64,000 nucleotides of DNA from Galerina marginata (taxonomy: Eukaryota > Basidiomycota > Agaricomycetes > Agaricales > Galerinaceae): NCBI GenBank assembly GCA_023014335.1, contig JAECYW010000036.1, forward strand, positions 310,001 to 374,000. Reading direction: 5' to 3'. Both the position numbers and the translations under genes were made by a program. The notes beneath the pieces were generated by a model. The model worked only from the letters and a program-made list of their open reading frames with translations. It was not told the origin of the DNA and did not search any database. How positions within the stretch are numbered: the stretch's first letter is position 1; each line of letters begins with the position of its first letter. Shown piece by piece: positions 24,652-34,846 of the stretch.

Positions 24652-24928
24652 AGGGTGCTTGTATAAAGCGAGTCAAAAGGTGATGAAATTTTTGAACGAA
24701 GGTACAAGAGCTCGAGGCAGAGTTTACGCGTAGAAAATATGCAGGATGAAATGACAAAGTCGGACTTGTGAATTGCGTGATGCGCACATCGCGCCCGGTG
24801 TACAATCACCTGATACTATCAACCATCAGCGTGAGACGATTGCGCATGATAAGAGTTGGTTGAAAAACGCACAGTCTTGCCCAATCGCCCACATTCTCTT
24901 TTACAACCACGCCGCGTATTCATCCGCC
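24652..24928. promoter_or_regulatory. Divergent promoter region of the transposon genes
   Basis: 277 bp separate the two start codons, so both genes must be driven from here. I see no clear TATA box. The arrangement would allow coordinated expression of transposase and accessory protein. Confidence 0.55.
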
Positions 24929-25969
24929 ATGACCAACGCTAAAAACAAGAAGAGCAGTGCTGCAGCTCCGCAGACACCAAAAACTTCCACCCAAGCAGTC
25001 AGTACCGCACCAGCCCCCACTAGAGGACGCCCTCGCAAACAGACGGGCAAGGAGAATGAAGCACCAGTCAGTCCTCTCGCAGAAACAGGCAGTGCCGCTT
25101 CGCCCCTTGTCAGTGGTAGCGCTCCCAGCAGTGATCCTCTGGGGCCGAGCATGGCTGAGGAAAATCGCGAGCTACGTGAACGCCTGGCTCGAGCAGAAGG
25201 TTAGTATTTCTTTTTATTGACACCCAACGACGTACCTCATACCATTTGTAGCCAAAATGGCCAAGGCTCAGGCTGCTCATAAGGCACTTGAGGCTGCCAA
25301 GGCTGCTGCAGAGGCGGCACAGGAAGCGACTATTGAGGCATTGGCAAGGCCGAAAGGTGAGGCTGGTAGTAAGAAGAAGGGTTTCAACCTTCAAGACGCC
25401 ATGGAGTTAAGCGAAGATGACCTTTTATATCAAGCGATTATGGTCAGTCTCTCACGATTGTCTAACAAAGATTCACACTCGTCTTAGACTTATCCTGTCC
25501 TTTAGCGTGAAATCCACATCCAAGTTCATGTCTCCCGTCTCGATCCTATGGTCCATTTTTCCAAGCAGGATACCGAGAAGCTTTCCAACATCTATCGCAA
25601 GGTATGAGACCATTCAATCACTGTATACTTTTCTAATAAAACTTAATATAGATGCGTAAGTTGTTCCCTTATCTGGACAATCATCGATTCCCCGGTGATT
25701 GGGCCGTGGCCGACCTTGTGAAGCAATACCTCCGCGGCCTTCGTAAGAAGGCGAAGAGAGACGCAGCCGCAAAAAAGAAGCAAGCCGAAGCCGCCATCAA
25801 GAAGAGGACCCAGCGTCAAGCCTTCCTCCAGGCTCGAACCGTCCTTGAAGAAGACGACCCGGAGGCCATTGCAATGGAAGAGGATAATGACGCTGGCGAG
25901 GAGGAAGTCGACGAAAACTGGCCTCCAGTTCGTCCTCGCAAGGTTCGTCGTCTTGCAGACGACGAGTAG
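24929..25969 (+). CDS. AT-hook/coiled-coil accessory protein of the CACTA element
   Basis: Four exons (24929-25199, 25252-25442, 25506-25601, 25652-25969) join in frame to 291 residues. Order of parts: a Lys/Ser/Ala/Pro-rich N-terminus; an AT-hook TRGRPRKQ at residues 31-38, which predicts minor-groove DNA binding; a Pro/Ser linker; an Ala/Glu/Lys coiled coil (about 70-125, REL RERLARAEAKMAKAQ register); a short conserved-looking block FNLQDAMELSEDDLLYQAIM through SKQDTEKLSNIYRK; and a basic then acidic tail ending RPRKVRRLADDE. I do not know a named family. By position and properties it resembles the DNA-binding TnpA partner of plant CACTA elements, but there is no sequence evidence of common origin. 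ATG 24929 was preferred over an upstream in-frame start because the composition changes there. Confidence 0.8.
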
Positions 25970-26157
25970 GGACCTGGTATGTTTTATCCCTGCATGTGTA
26001 ATCCTTCTATTGATGTTCTATCCAAGCAGCTGTGTACTTGCGTAGGCCTCCGCTTCGCATCACCTGTCAAGAAAGGCTTTCGGGAAGCAGAGCATACGTA
26101 GAGAGTCGAGTACTACCAAATTTGCCAGAGAACTGGCCTTGAATTTATGTTTTTTTA

Positions 26158-26380
26158 ACCCGTCAAACGTGTGATATCGCCCTGAATTCCAATAGATCGA
26201 TACAGGTTGCAATATCTTGTTCAACTGGTCATTACAAGCGGGTTGTAATTATGCGGCAGACTGTTTTAAATAACCGGGGCACGAGTTTCGAAGACGGGTT
26301 AAATCCGACAAAAAATTAGTTTTATTTCCTCGTTCACAACCCGTCTTGGACAACCCGTCGGACGAGCATATAGCCCGTCC
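26158..26380. promoter_or_regulatory. Right subterminal motif array
   Basis: Motifs matching the left array, mostly in the opposite orientation: AACCCGTC near 26157, GCGGGTTG near 26239, GACGGGTTAAAT near 26295, AACCCGTC near 26339 and 26351, and GCCCGTCC near 26372. These are probable binding sites for an element protein. Confidence 0.6.
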
Positions 26381-26438
26381 AGCTAGTTGTACTGACTCGT
26401 TCTTTGGGTTACTCTGCCTTGTTATACTGGGAACATGA

Positions 26439-26472
26439 CTGGGAAAAATAACCCGACATGGGGTACACAGTG
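26439..26472 (-). repeat. Right terminal inverted repeat of CACTA element
   Basis: Inverse of the left repeat, ending ACACAGTG at 26472 and followed by GGG at 26473-26475, which matches the left flank. Confidence 0.93.
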
Positions 26473-27924
26473 GGGTATAATGAACATGAACACCATCTTT
26501 AACTTGAAGTTGAGTGCGAACAGGTCACTCTCAAGCATTTCTAGGACGACAAAAATCGATCCACTTCGAATTTCTCTGCGCACCTGGCTCCTCATGCCTT
26601 CGACGACCCTTCTTTGCCTTTATTCTCTTCGACGCCTACTTGGCTGATCTTCTTTTTATCGGAAATTGTGTACATACGCAAATTCTCTGCCATAGTTCTT
26701 CCACAGCACGATTGAACCGTCCCCTCATCCAAAGAGAACTTTCGCTCCCGTATCGGCTAATCCTAGGCGTTATTTTTGTGCTTCTTGACGCCTGGAGTTG
26801 TCACTGGTCGGTTTGCGGAACGGATCCCTAGTAGCATTCCCACTTTTGGTCCGCCGTCTTTGCCATCCCTGGCCTTGGTGGCTTGGTACATCTATTGATT
26901 TTGCTATAAAGACATCTAGTTAACGACCCAAACTTTTCAAAAGCTTTAAACCCACTGTCGCCGCCAAAGCCTTCCACCACAGACCATCAACAGAGGAAGA
27001 AGAGCGCGTTACCCCAGGATGTGCAAAAATTGGATCAACCAGGAGCGGGAACCACTGAGTGGACGCAGAACAGTGGGGCTACGCGTGAGGCGAGCTCGGG
27101 TTCATGACTGTGGGTCGGATTCTGGTTGGGAGGCGGTCGGCGCAGGTGCGCTATGGTGTTTTTTGGAGGTGCTGCTGGTGGAAGCTTCCGAATCAAAAAC
27201 AATTATCGGATACGTGTCTTCGCTCTGGTCCATGTTACGTCTGATAATGATATATTTTAGAGAGAAACGTGAGACGAAACACTGGGAGGTGTAAATGCGA
27301 TTCGTTCCTCGTTCTGGCATGAAGTCATTCTATCTATAAATGCTTAATACCACCACTACAACAAACTGCACCAGGGCTACTTCGGCCACCGCCTCGGATG
27401 AAAGTCCTATGTATTAGGAAATGGTAAGCTCGCGTGTTCGCCTATGGCTATACATACCACCTCACTTCTAACATGCTTGGTGACCGTCAGATCAAGTTAT
27501 CCCATTCTTTGCGCTATTAATGTCGGATACGATTTGATACTCACACCGATACCCAAAATAACTGCTTCCTGGGAGGTTTAATGGAAGTCGTGAAAAGACG
27601 AGGTCGTGTGGTGTAGTAACTCTTACCTTCCTTTTAGGTAGCAGCGTAAAGCACGATTTTTGCTCTTACTAGTGCCTTTGAGTTGTCGGGTTCAACAATT
27701 TATGCAAATTTCTGGCAATATTAAAGAAGCACAGAAAAAATCTTGCCGTGCTTGCCCGATCAAAGACTCGTTGCCTTCCCATTGAATGATTGATATTTCA
27801 TAGGATTCTACGAAGTATAAAAAGCTTCGCCCCGTCGAGCAAAAAGAAACGCCCATCAAGCTGTTCACTGTCCTTTCATTTGTGCTGGTACACTGCAACT
27901 GTTCTTTTAACTACTCTCTCTAAT
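26473..27924. other. Intergenic; duplicated leader at about 27.4 kb
   Basis: There is no recognisable gene. A short block around 27407-27465 (AAAGTCCT...GGTAAGCTCGCGTG...GGCTATAC) matches 31510-31555 and marks the upstream edge of the duplication that carries the seven-helix genes. The copy here is about 500 bp from its gene against 140 bp at the second locus, so this side gained roughly 360 bp or the other lost it. Confidence 0.5.
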
Positions 27925-28976
27925 ATGTTTGAACTTGAAGTCAACATCGAGGTTTATTTCTGGTCGTTTCTGGGCACCATTGCATCGTCCATGGCTGACA
28001 TGGTCGTGATCTCACTTTACTCCAGCTGCTTCCGAGCACTTTTAAAAGGGGTTCCTTTATCCTCGACAAGAAAGCGACGATTCATGTTCAGCTACTGTAT
28101 ATCACTCTCATACTGGTCTTAACGACATGTTCATTAGTCCAGCAGCTTTATTCCTTGATCGCTTCATTATTTTATCCCGACCTGACGGATATATACGGCT
28201 TCGAGTTTAGCGCTATCTTGCTTGCGCAACTCTCCATCCCTTTTCCCTTCATAATGTTGGCAACAGATGGTTTTATGGTGAACTGAACAGCTTCTTGCTC
28301 ACGATTCAGATATTGACGGCCTTGATTTCTTCAAAAGATTTGGCGTTGCTATGTTTTATATCAAAACACCTCAGAAGGCTACCGAACGATGGTCACGATG
28401 CTACTCTTCCTAAGTTCTTTGGCATTGGTTTGTAAGGAGTTTGCTGTTTAGACCTTTGTTTGCACCTTTAGTTGACTCCATTCTTCATCTAGCTTTCGGG
28501 TTACTTGAATTAGTACCTCGTCCTCAAGATGGTTCTGAAGTTATCACCATATTATTCGCTTCCGTCTCGACCTTGTCTCCACCGTTTCCAATATTGCCCT
28601 TTCGATTCTGATCATGTCCCAATTGCTCTATCACCAAAAATACCTGTGCAGTGTCCTTGGAGTTGGTCATGGGTCGTCGGTGTACACCAGAATTATGACT
28701 ATATGCGTCGAATCCTGTGCCTTGATTATATTCTTCATGGCGGCCTATGTTATTATGTTCGCCATTGGATGTGGCACACAGTTTATTCCTTTGTTCCTCC
28801 TCCCGCATATTTATGGGAGTACCATTTCTTTAATTCAGAGTGGACTTGATGGATATTTCAGGCTATTTCCGCCCTCATGATCAGGTGTCGTTCATCGGCC
28901 TGTACAAACTCGCGTAGAAGAGACTATTCGGTTCAATACCCAAGTCACATCCGAAGTTGGGTGGGAAAGTGTTTGA
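27925..28976 (+). pseudogene. Seven-helix membrane protein, decayed duplicate
   Basis: Paralogue of the gene at 31670-32732. Exon 1 encodes FWSFLGTIASSMADMVVISLY and STRKRRFMFSY. After a 2-bp shift the frame continues LILVLTTCSLVQQLYSLIA and ends LATDGFM before the intron. Later exons give IWRCYVLYQNTSEGYRTM, YHQKYLCSVLGVGHGSSVYT and FFMAAYVIMFAIGCGTQF. The tail has lost about 45 bp compared with the second copy, next to ALMI, and ends ...ESV at 28976. The frameshift in exon 1 should abolish the protein. Exon order and intron positions match the intact copy. Confidence 0.8.
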
Positions 28977-30255
28977 AGTTGATCCACCTTTTATATAGAG
29001 AGCAAATTCTGTGCTATGATGATTTCTTCCGCAGGACAATCAAACCATTCTTTCCGATGTCTTTGATTCATTGCAGTTTACTATATTGAGCTCGAGCTTG
29101 CATACACGTACAATTTTGGCCGTTTCGGGTTTCCATTGACCCTTATCACCACAAATTTTTCCCTCACTTACTGGCCAATCTTGGGAGCTGTTCTGTGCCA
29201 TTTTTGGGATTTATTGACCGTATATTCCTTGTTCTCAGAAGAATGCTCCGACGTACTGAAGGTTGGTTGATTTGGAGGATCGCGAAGATGGTGCGTAAAA
29301 CTTGTAGAATTATAACTCTGGATAAAGTAGCACATTCTAGAGAATTTTCGCGTATGTATGTATAAACTGAGTAGTTGAACAAAGTAACCCGGCCTTCACA
29401 CCCCGTATCCCTACACAGCGAATTCGATCGAGTACTCGTTCTTGCGGTGCCAATGGTCATGAAGCCAAAAACGGTAAGATCAAGAGCACGTGTCGCTCGC
29501 TTGGTAGTGTTTGAACCGGAAGGCTTAGATGTTGCTTAGATGCCCACGTCGTCTGCAACGCTGAGCTCAATGACAACGGCGGCGAGCTCTAAAATTCCTG
29601 TGATGTACTCTAAGTGAAGAGAGTGTACCACTTCCCGCAGGCGGGCATTGGCCTTGCAGCCATCAGTCTTACATTTCGGAACCGCATCTGGATGGTCTTA
29701 ACCGTCTACCTCCTGAATCCATACCTGCATCCAAACCGGCTGATTCTCTCTTTCCTCTTCTGCGAGCAATGTTCGTGTATCAGCACCAACTCCAGTACAA
29801 ATCGGACGCCAAATCGCAGTCGAAGCTCCACCGTCCACCTTGCTCAAGGACCACCAAACGCCAATTCGAAGTGCAGACCAGCGTTTATTACAAAGATTTG
29901 CTGTCTTTTGGGCCGGTCCGAGAGGTTGAGAAGATGAGGACTTCAGGGTATATACGAGGGGCATGAGCACCAAGAACGAGTGTTCTTGTCGGTGGCGGGT
30001 CCTACATTTGGCTCATGTATTACGGTTAACGACCACTCGGCTATTCCTGCGCATAAAACCGAACCTACGGTTTCCTTCTTTGCTACGCCTACTCCAAAAG
30101 ACGATGCCCTACAATTTTTTCCGACGGATACGTTAGGCTGTTGGGTAAGGCGTTTTCGAGCGAGACTGAAAGCGAAGCAGGTATGTTAATCCTTGCTTTC
30201 ACCACTATGTCTGACCACGTCGTCCTTTTGGTTCCTGAAGCCATTCTTGATCTAG
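28977..30255. other. Mostly unassigned; PSD-like leader near 29.8-30.2 kb
   Basis: The frame 29980-30189 ends CWVRRFRARLKAKQ, which could be the exon before the phosphatidylserine decarboxylase piece at 30256. A short block near 29836-29870 (TTGCTCAAGGACC, AACGCCAATTCGA) recurs near 31207-31240, so these flanks are also duplicated. Nothing else is recognised. Confidence 0.4.
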
Positions 30256-30450
30256 CTCGGCATGAAGTACGATGCTGCCAAGCCTGTCAAAGATGGCCCG
30301 AGCTTCATTGATATCCACACGCTCGACCTCGACGAACAACTAGACCGTGTTGAGCCATGCAGTAAGTCCTATCCTCTGCTCTAACTTCCGCTCACTAACG
30401 ATTTCCCATTCCCAGAAATTTACAACCATTCTGTCTATTTTATAGGTTTA
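30256..30450 (+). pseudogene. Phosphatidylserine decarboxylase fragment, copy 1
   Basis: The frame LGMKYDAAKPVKDGPSFIDI followed by HTLDLDEQLD resembles the linker before the catalytic domain of fungal PSD enzymes (pattern GxKYD...IPxFIxFHxLxxDE). An intron (GTAAGT at 30363 to TCCCAG at 30416) leads to KIYNHSVYF, where the family has a conserved FNEFFYR-like segment. Full PSD converts phosphatidylserine to phosphatidylethanolamine in endomembranes or mitochondria. No catalytic LGST-type motif follows, and downstream frames contain stops. It is therefore a remnant. Confidence 0.55.
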
Positions 30451-31308
30451 TCTCCTTTCCATAATTCACCGCATATATGCGTCCCTAAACCCTTCTTTTC
30501 CCGCTCACAGGAGACTTAGGCCCTCTGTCTACTAACGCGATGACGAGGAGGATTGTACGGTTAACATAAGCTAAACTTGTTGGTAAATCTCGCGTTACCG
30601 TTGCCTACCCTGATTGCTCGAGTTGAATCACATCCACCACCACCGTCTTGGTCAACGCCGTGAGCAGGCTTAAACATTTTCATCGGCTCAATTTTCACCA
30701 TATAGGCGTTCAAAATAGCCCTGCCTGCACACTAGGTATTATGCTGATCAGCCCAACATTTTTATTCTCGTTTACCCGGCACGATTAGATTGGCTGCGAC
30801 TTTTTTTCAGCTCCCCCCCGAGCCAACCCCGAGCACTTTCAACTCGGAAGCGCTTCCACGGTATTTGCACGCCGATTTGGCGGAGGCCAATGTGAGGCCT
30901 TGCACGACGCAGTAGGTACATCTGTTAGAGGGTGTCGAGGAACTCTTGTCATTGAAGTTTTCTTTTGTAGTTATTAGGTGCACGTCGTTCTTCGAACCAT
31001 CACTGGGTCTCAAAGTAAACTCGATCGCGAACCGTTCGCTACTGTTGCCTGCCCCAGTCTCTCAAGCTTACGATCTTAATCGCTGTCGCCGTCTTCGACT
31101 CAGGGGGCTTTAGCTCTCTTAACATCGACTTCTCCACGACTGCGTCGCCTGCTGAATTTATGCCAGCATTCAAAGAATACTTCTCCCTTTACAACCTCAC
31201 CTCAGCTGCATTTGCTCAAGGACCCTGTGAACGCCAATTCGACGTCAAGGTTTGGGGTTATTGCATATTTCTGGCAGTCTATCTGACCTCGTCGTCCTTT
31301 CAGCTCTT

Positions 31309-31415
31309 GAACTAACTTCCGATCAAGCGGGGTATCGAGTACGACGACCCCAAGTCGAGGAGATCCCGAGCTTGTTCGAGTTCCACACGATTCATTCGGT
31401 ATGGATGGTATTTCC
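31309..31415 (+). pseudogene. Phosphatidylserine decarboxylase fragment, copy 2
   Basis: LPIKRGIEYDDPKS continues, after an apparent 2-bp loss, as VEEIPSLFEFHTIHSV. This is the same PSD linker as at 30.26 kb but closer to the usual family form. No further PSD domain is found before the seven-helix gene at 31670. The two fragments lie about 1.05 kb apart in the same orientation, which suggests duplication followed by decay. Confidence 0.55.
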
Positions 31416-31669
31416 GCAGATGTACAATAGTGGTGCCACGTAGGCGCGTATTGCTGGCACGCAGGCTGTACGACTGTCGCTAGGCTGTGGCGATCAATGT
31501 CTTCGAGGAAAGTCCTCGGAAAGGTAAGTTCGCGTGCTCTACTCTGGCTATACTAGTATTTATACTCTTTCACTTTGAAAGGTACCTGGTGCCCGTCAGA
31601 TCAAAGCGTCTCTTCCTGTACGCTATTAGTATTAAAATATTAACGTCTGATTAAGCCGCGCTCGCTAAA

Positions 31670-32732
31670 ATGCTCGACGTCGACAATGTCGTGGTCTTTT
31701 GGCCGTTCTTAGGGACTGTTGCCTCGTCAATGACTTACGTTGTTGTAATCTCGCTTTATTATGGCAGCTTCCGAGCACTTTCAAAAGGGGTTTCCATGCC
31801 CTCGACACGAAAACGACGATTCCTGTTCACCTACATCAGTCTCCTAATCGTCCTACTGACATGGTCAATGATTCAGCAACTCTATTGCATCGTAATTGCA
31901 CTTTTCTACCCCTACTCGGTGGACACCATCATCTTGACTGGTGCCTGGCTTGATGAATTCCCTACTTTCCTTGTCTTAACGATTTGGGCAGCAGATGGTT
32001 TCATGGTAATTTTATCTTCCTCTTGCTCTCAACGTTGACGGTCTAATTGTATCCAAAAGATTTGGCGCTGCTTTGGTTTATATCAAAGCACTTCAACAGG
32101 CTACCGAATTATGGCCTCCACTTTGCTCTTCCTAATTTCTTTTACATCGTTTGGTAGGCAAATTTTGACGGTTTAAACCTTTGCTTACCCCTACAATTGA
32201 CTCTATCCCGCATCTAGCTGCTGGGTTATTTCTTTTCTTGGGGCTGCCAACTGGCTCTTCTGCCTTAATGTCCGCTTCCATCTCAATCCTTTCGAATATT
32301 CTCCTTTCGACTCTGATCGCGTGCCGATTACTTTATCATCAAAAATACCTACGCAGAGTTCTTGGAATCGGCCATGGGTCAATTTACACCAGGATTATTG
32401 CCATCTGCATCGAGTCCTGCGCCATGATAATTTTTTTAATGGCAACTCATATAATTATGTTTGCCATTGGATGGAACGCACAGTTCTTACCATTGTTTCT
32501 CCTCCCGCATATCTGCGTAAGGCCATCGGATCTAAATTCAGTGCGAACTTTATTCAAATTTTAGGTTATATCAGCCCTCATGATTGTTCGCCGAGTCGCA
32601 CAGGGAGTAGAGTTGACAACCACAATCCCCCCACCATCGGGTGTCGTTCATCGGCCTGCGTCGGCTCATATAGAAAGGAGTATTCAGTTTTTTACTCCAG
32701 TTGCCACCGAAATCGAGCGGGAAAGTGTTTGA
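31670..32732 (+). CDS. Seven-helix membrane protein, intact duplicate
   Basis: Four exons (31670-32005, 32060-32153, 32218-32516, 32565-32732) join in frame to 298 residues. Hydrophobic segments: FWPFLGTVASSMTYVVVISL; FTYISLLIVLLTWSMI; FLVLTIWAADGFMIWRC; MASTLLFLISFTSFAAGLF; SASISILSNILLSTLIACRL; IIAICIESCAMIIFLMA with IIMFAIGW; and FLPLFLLPHICVISALMI. A polar tail with TTTIPPPSGVVHRP ends at 32732. The ADGFM-intron-IWRC junction is shared with copy 1, and the WRC motif with the gene at 9.6 kb. Function is unknown and a receptor role is only a guess. The gene ends about 40 bp before the kinase 3' half begins. Confidence 0.75.
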
Positions 32733-32772
32733 GTATCATTACTGACCTTAAGGAGGCTGCTCTACGTCTAAA

Positions 32773-34846
32773 GTCCTTCGTCGCGACCTGAAACCCGATA
32801 ATAGTGCGTATATTTTGCTTTCTTACCCTATCCATTTCTCATACCTGGGTTAAACTAGGCGATTTTGGCTTATCGAAGGCTCTCGCCCAGCTAGCTTTGC
32901 TAACACCTATGTCAGCGTAAGTGTGTTATCAACGACCTATGGCTTACAGTTACCTTAGACACCGTATTCCATGTCACCAGAACCCATGCAAGAGAAGGCC
33001 TACAACTCCAAATCCGATATCTAGTCCCTAGGTTATGTGATCTACGAACTCTGCTCCCTCAAACCCCCATTTTACGAAACGAAAGCACATTCCGAGCTGA
33101 GCATTTTCATCTGGTATGATTTCATCGTATTAGCGGCTGTTAGTGCTAACTTATATCCTAGAAATGGTCGTATCCTCCCCTTGCCAAGAGGCTACTCGCA
33201 GGCGCTAACATCTGTCATCAAGGCCATGCTAAACCTAAATGTACGTTTCCTGCCACTTGTAACTTACAGTACTTGCTGAATTTCGTTGTTCAGCCCGCTG
33301 TGCGTCCGTCTGCGGCGCAAATTCTTCAACACGAACGGCTAGAGCTGGCTTACAAAGTTTCAGAAACGGAAAGAATGTATGTCTAATATATCCCATCCTG
33401 TTTGATGCTCGAAGGTCATTAGATTCGCTTTATTTTTAGGCTGGCCACCGTAAAGGAACACCGCGTAACTATAACAGCTAAGAAGCGCGAGGTTCTGTCC
33501 CGAGAATAGACTCTTCGTGACCATGAACGGCGTATGGCGTCACTCCTCGGTCAAAAGGATCAAGAAAGTGCGGCACTCCAGCAAGTCATCAGCCAATTAC
33601 AGAAAGCTCATCAGTTCTCGCGCGACGATGTCGAACTCGCCGTTAATGAAGCCGTGACGAGACGTGAAGAGGAACTCCGTGTTTTGGTCGTGAAGCGCGA
33701 GGAAAGGAGATCAATGAACGAATTCTGACCAAGGAGAACGAGCTTTGGTTGGAAGAGATGCGACTGGAGGAAGTAAAGGCGGAAATGACGGCAAACATGA
33801 AGAAAATGGAACTAGCCTTGACCAAGGGTAGGCTTTTGTTATTTATTTGTCGCTTCTGCTCAATTTTGGTACATTCAGGCTCGCGGCGGAAGGCAAAAGC
33901 CTCGTTAGACGAAGTGCAAACCTACTCGAACCTCTCCAAAGAGTGGATTAAACGACACCTGGACAGCAACGGCGGCGCCAGTTCAACATGGAGCCAACAC
34001 TCCACTCGAACGCAGCCTCAACCAATACCCTCGAATCACCCGTTACGCGACTCGCTTACTCCGACTACATCACTTCTGCCATGAAGGGTGTCGTCTTCTG
34101 CCCTGAAGGGTGTCGTCCCCACCTCTACAGGTGAAACGCTCGCTACGCCAAAACTAGTCGGGTTGGTGAATATTTTCAACCAAGGCCAGGTTAAACTTCA
34201 GCAGGGTCTTCCAATTTGAAGAGGCCGACGACGAAGAGAAATCTTCAGCGCCACACTTCGACAATTCGTGCTACAACAAACCCGATAGTTCATCATCACC
34301 ACCCAGCCCTATTTTATCCAAGGAAAAGGGAAGAAGAAAGTGAATGATGACAAAGACGACAACAAGGGGGACGATGATCAAGGGAATTTGTCGTCTCCGT
34401 CTCCTGACGCACAGGTGGCCAGCTCTCAGCCTCTCCCACCAACCTGTCTTCGTCGCGCATCCATCCGAGCCTCTTCCCGGCCAGGTTCTACTTGATTGGC
34501 GACAATCACATCGGAGCCTGCTGCATTGTCACATACTCAATCCAAACCCTTTCCTCATCCGCACCTCCGTTCCTCGACCTGCAACTCGAACTTGGCCGCC
34601 CCTGCAGTTACCCGCGCTACCACTCCTCTACCTGTTCCTCCAGTTCCCCGTAGTCATCCTTCGCCAAAATACGACTTTGCAGATGAGGAGAACCTGCCGA
34701 GTCCCTTCCTCAAGCGAGCCTCGACTTCGACTTCGACTTCTACTGCAACGACTCTCGCTTCTGGATCACCCTCAGGCTCATCAAATCGGGTAATGAGGCG
34801 CGAAAGCAGCGGTTTACTGCTCAAGGCGGTCGCCGCCCCTAAGTAG
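32773..34846 (+). pseudogene. NIMA-like Ser/Thr kinase, 3' half only
   Basis: Similarity begins VLRRDLKPDN, the catalytic loop with His changed to Arg. Next comes VKLGDFGLSKALAQ carrying the DFG motif; the preceding intron has lost its AG acceptor. A 1-bp loss disturbs the activation segment at about 32895. TPYSMSPEPMQEKAYNSKSD runs into TAG at 33022-33024, where the family has Trp. The C-lobe then reads LGYVIYELCSLKPPF, LPRGYSQALTSVIKAMLNLN and AVRPSAAQILQHERL. The coiled-coil tail contains a TAG at 33507-33509, REEELRVLVVKREE and further frameshifts. The conserved C-terminal end reads YDFADEENLPSPFLKR and finishes LLKAVAAPK at 34846. It complements the 5' half at 3117-3657 almost exactly. 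It cannot encode an active kinase. Confidence 0.87.

Larger units (their letters stand above)
20753..26472 (+). mobile_element. Complete CACTA (EnSpm-type) DNA transposon, 5.7 kb
   Basis: The left end starts CACTATGC and the right end is the inverse of CACTGTGT. The terminal inverted repeats are 34 bp with 31 matches. They are bordered by GGG on both sides, the 3-bp target duplication expected for CACTA elements. Inside are two divergent genes whose spliced frames are both open from start to stop: a Tnp2 transposase (-) and an AT-hook/coiled-coil protein (+). Subterminal zones carry repeated ACGGGTT-like motifs. Intact ends, intact target duplication and intact genes indicate a young and possibly autonomous element. 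I could not test whether identical copies exist elsewhere. Confidence 0.93.

Noticed and set aside
20753..26472. Retroelement interpretation of the 5.7-kb element
   Set aside because: Ends are inverted rather than direct repeats, the target duplication is 3 bp, and the main protein is a Tnp2 transposase.
3117..34846. Trans-splicing of the two kinase halves into a working kinase
   Set aside because: Stop codons, a lost splice acceptor and a changed catalytic His in the halves argue for dead fragments.
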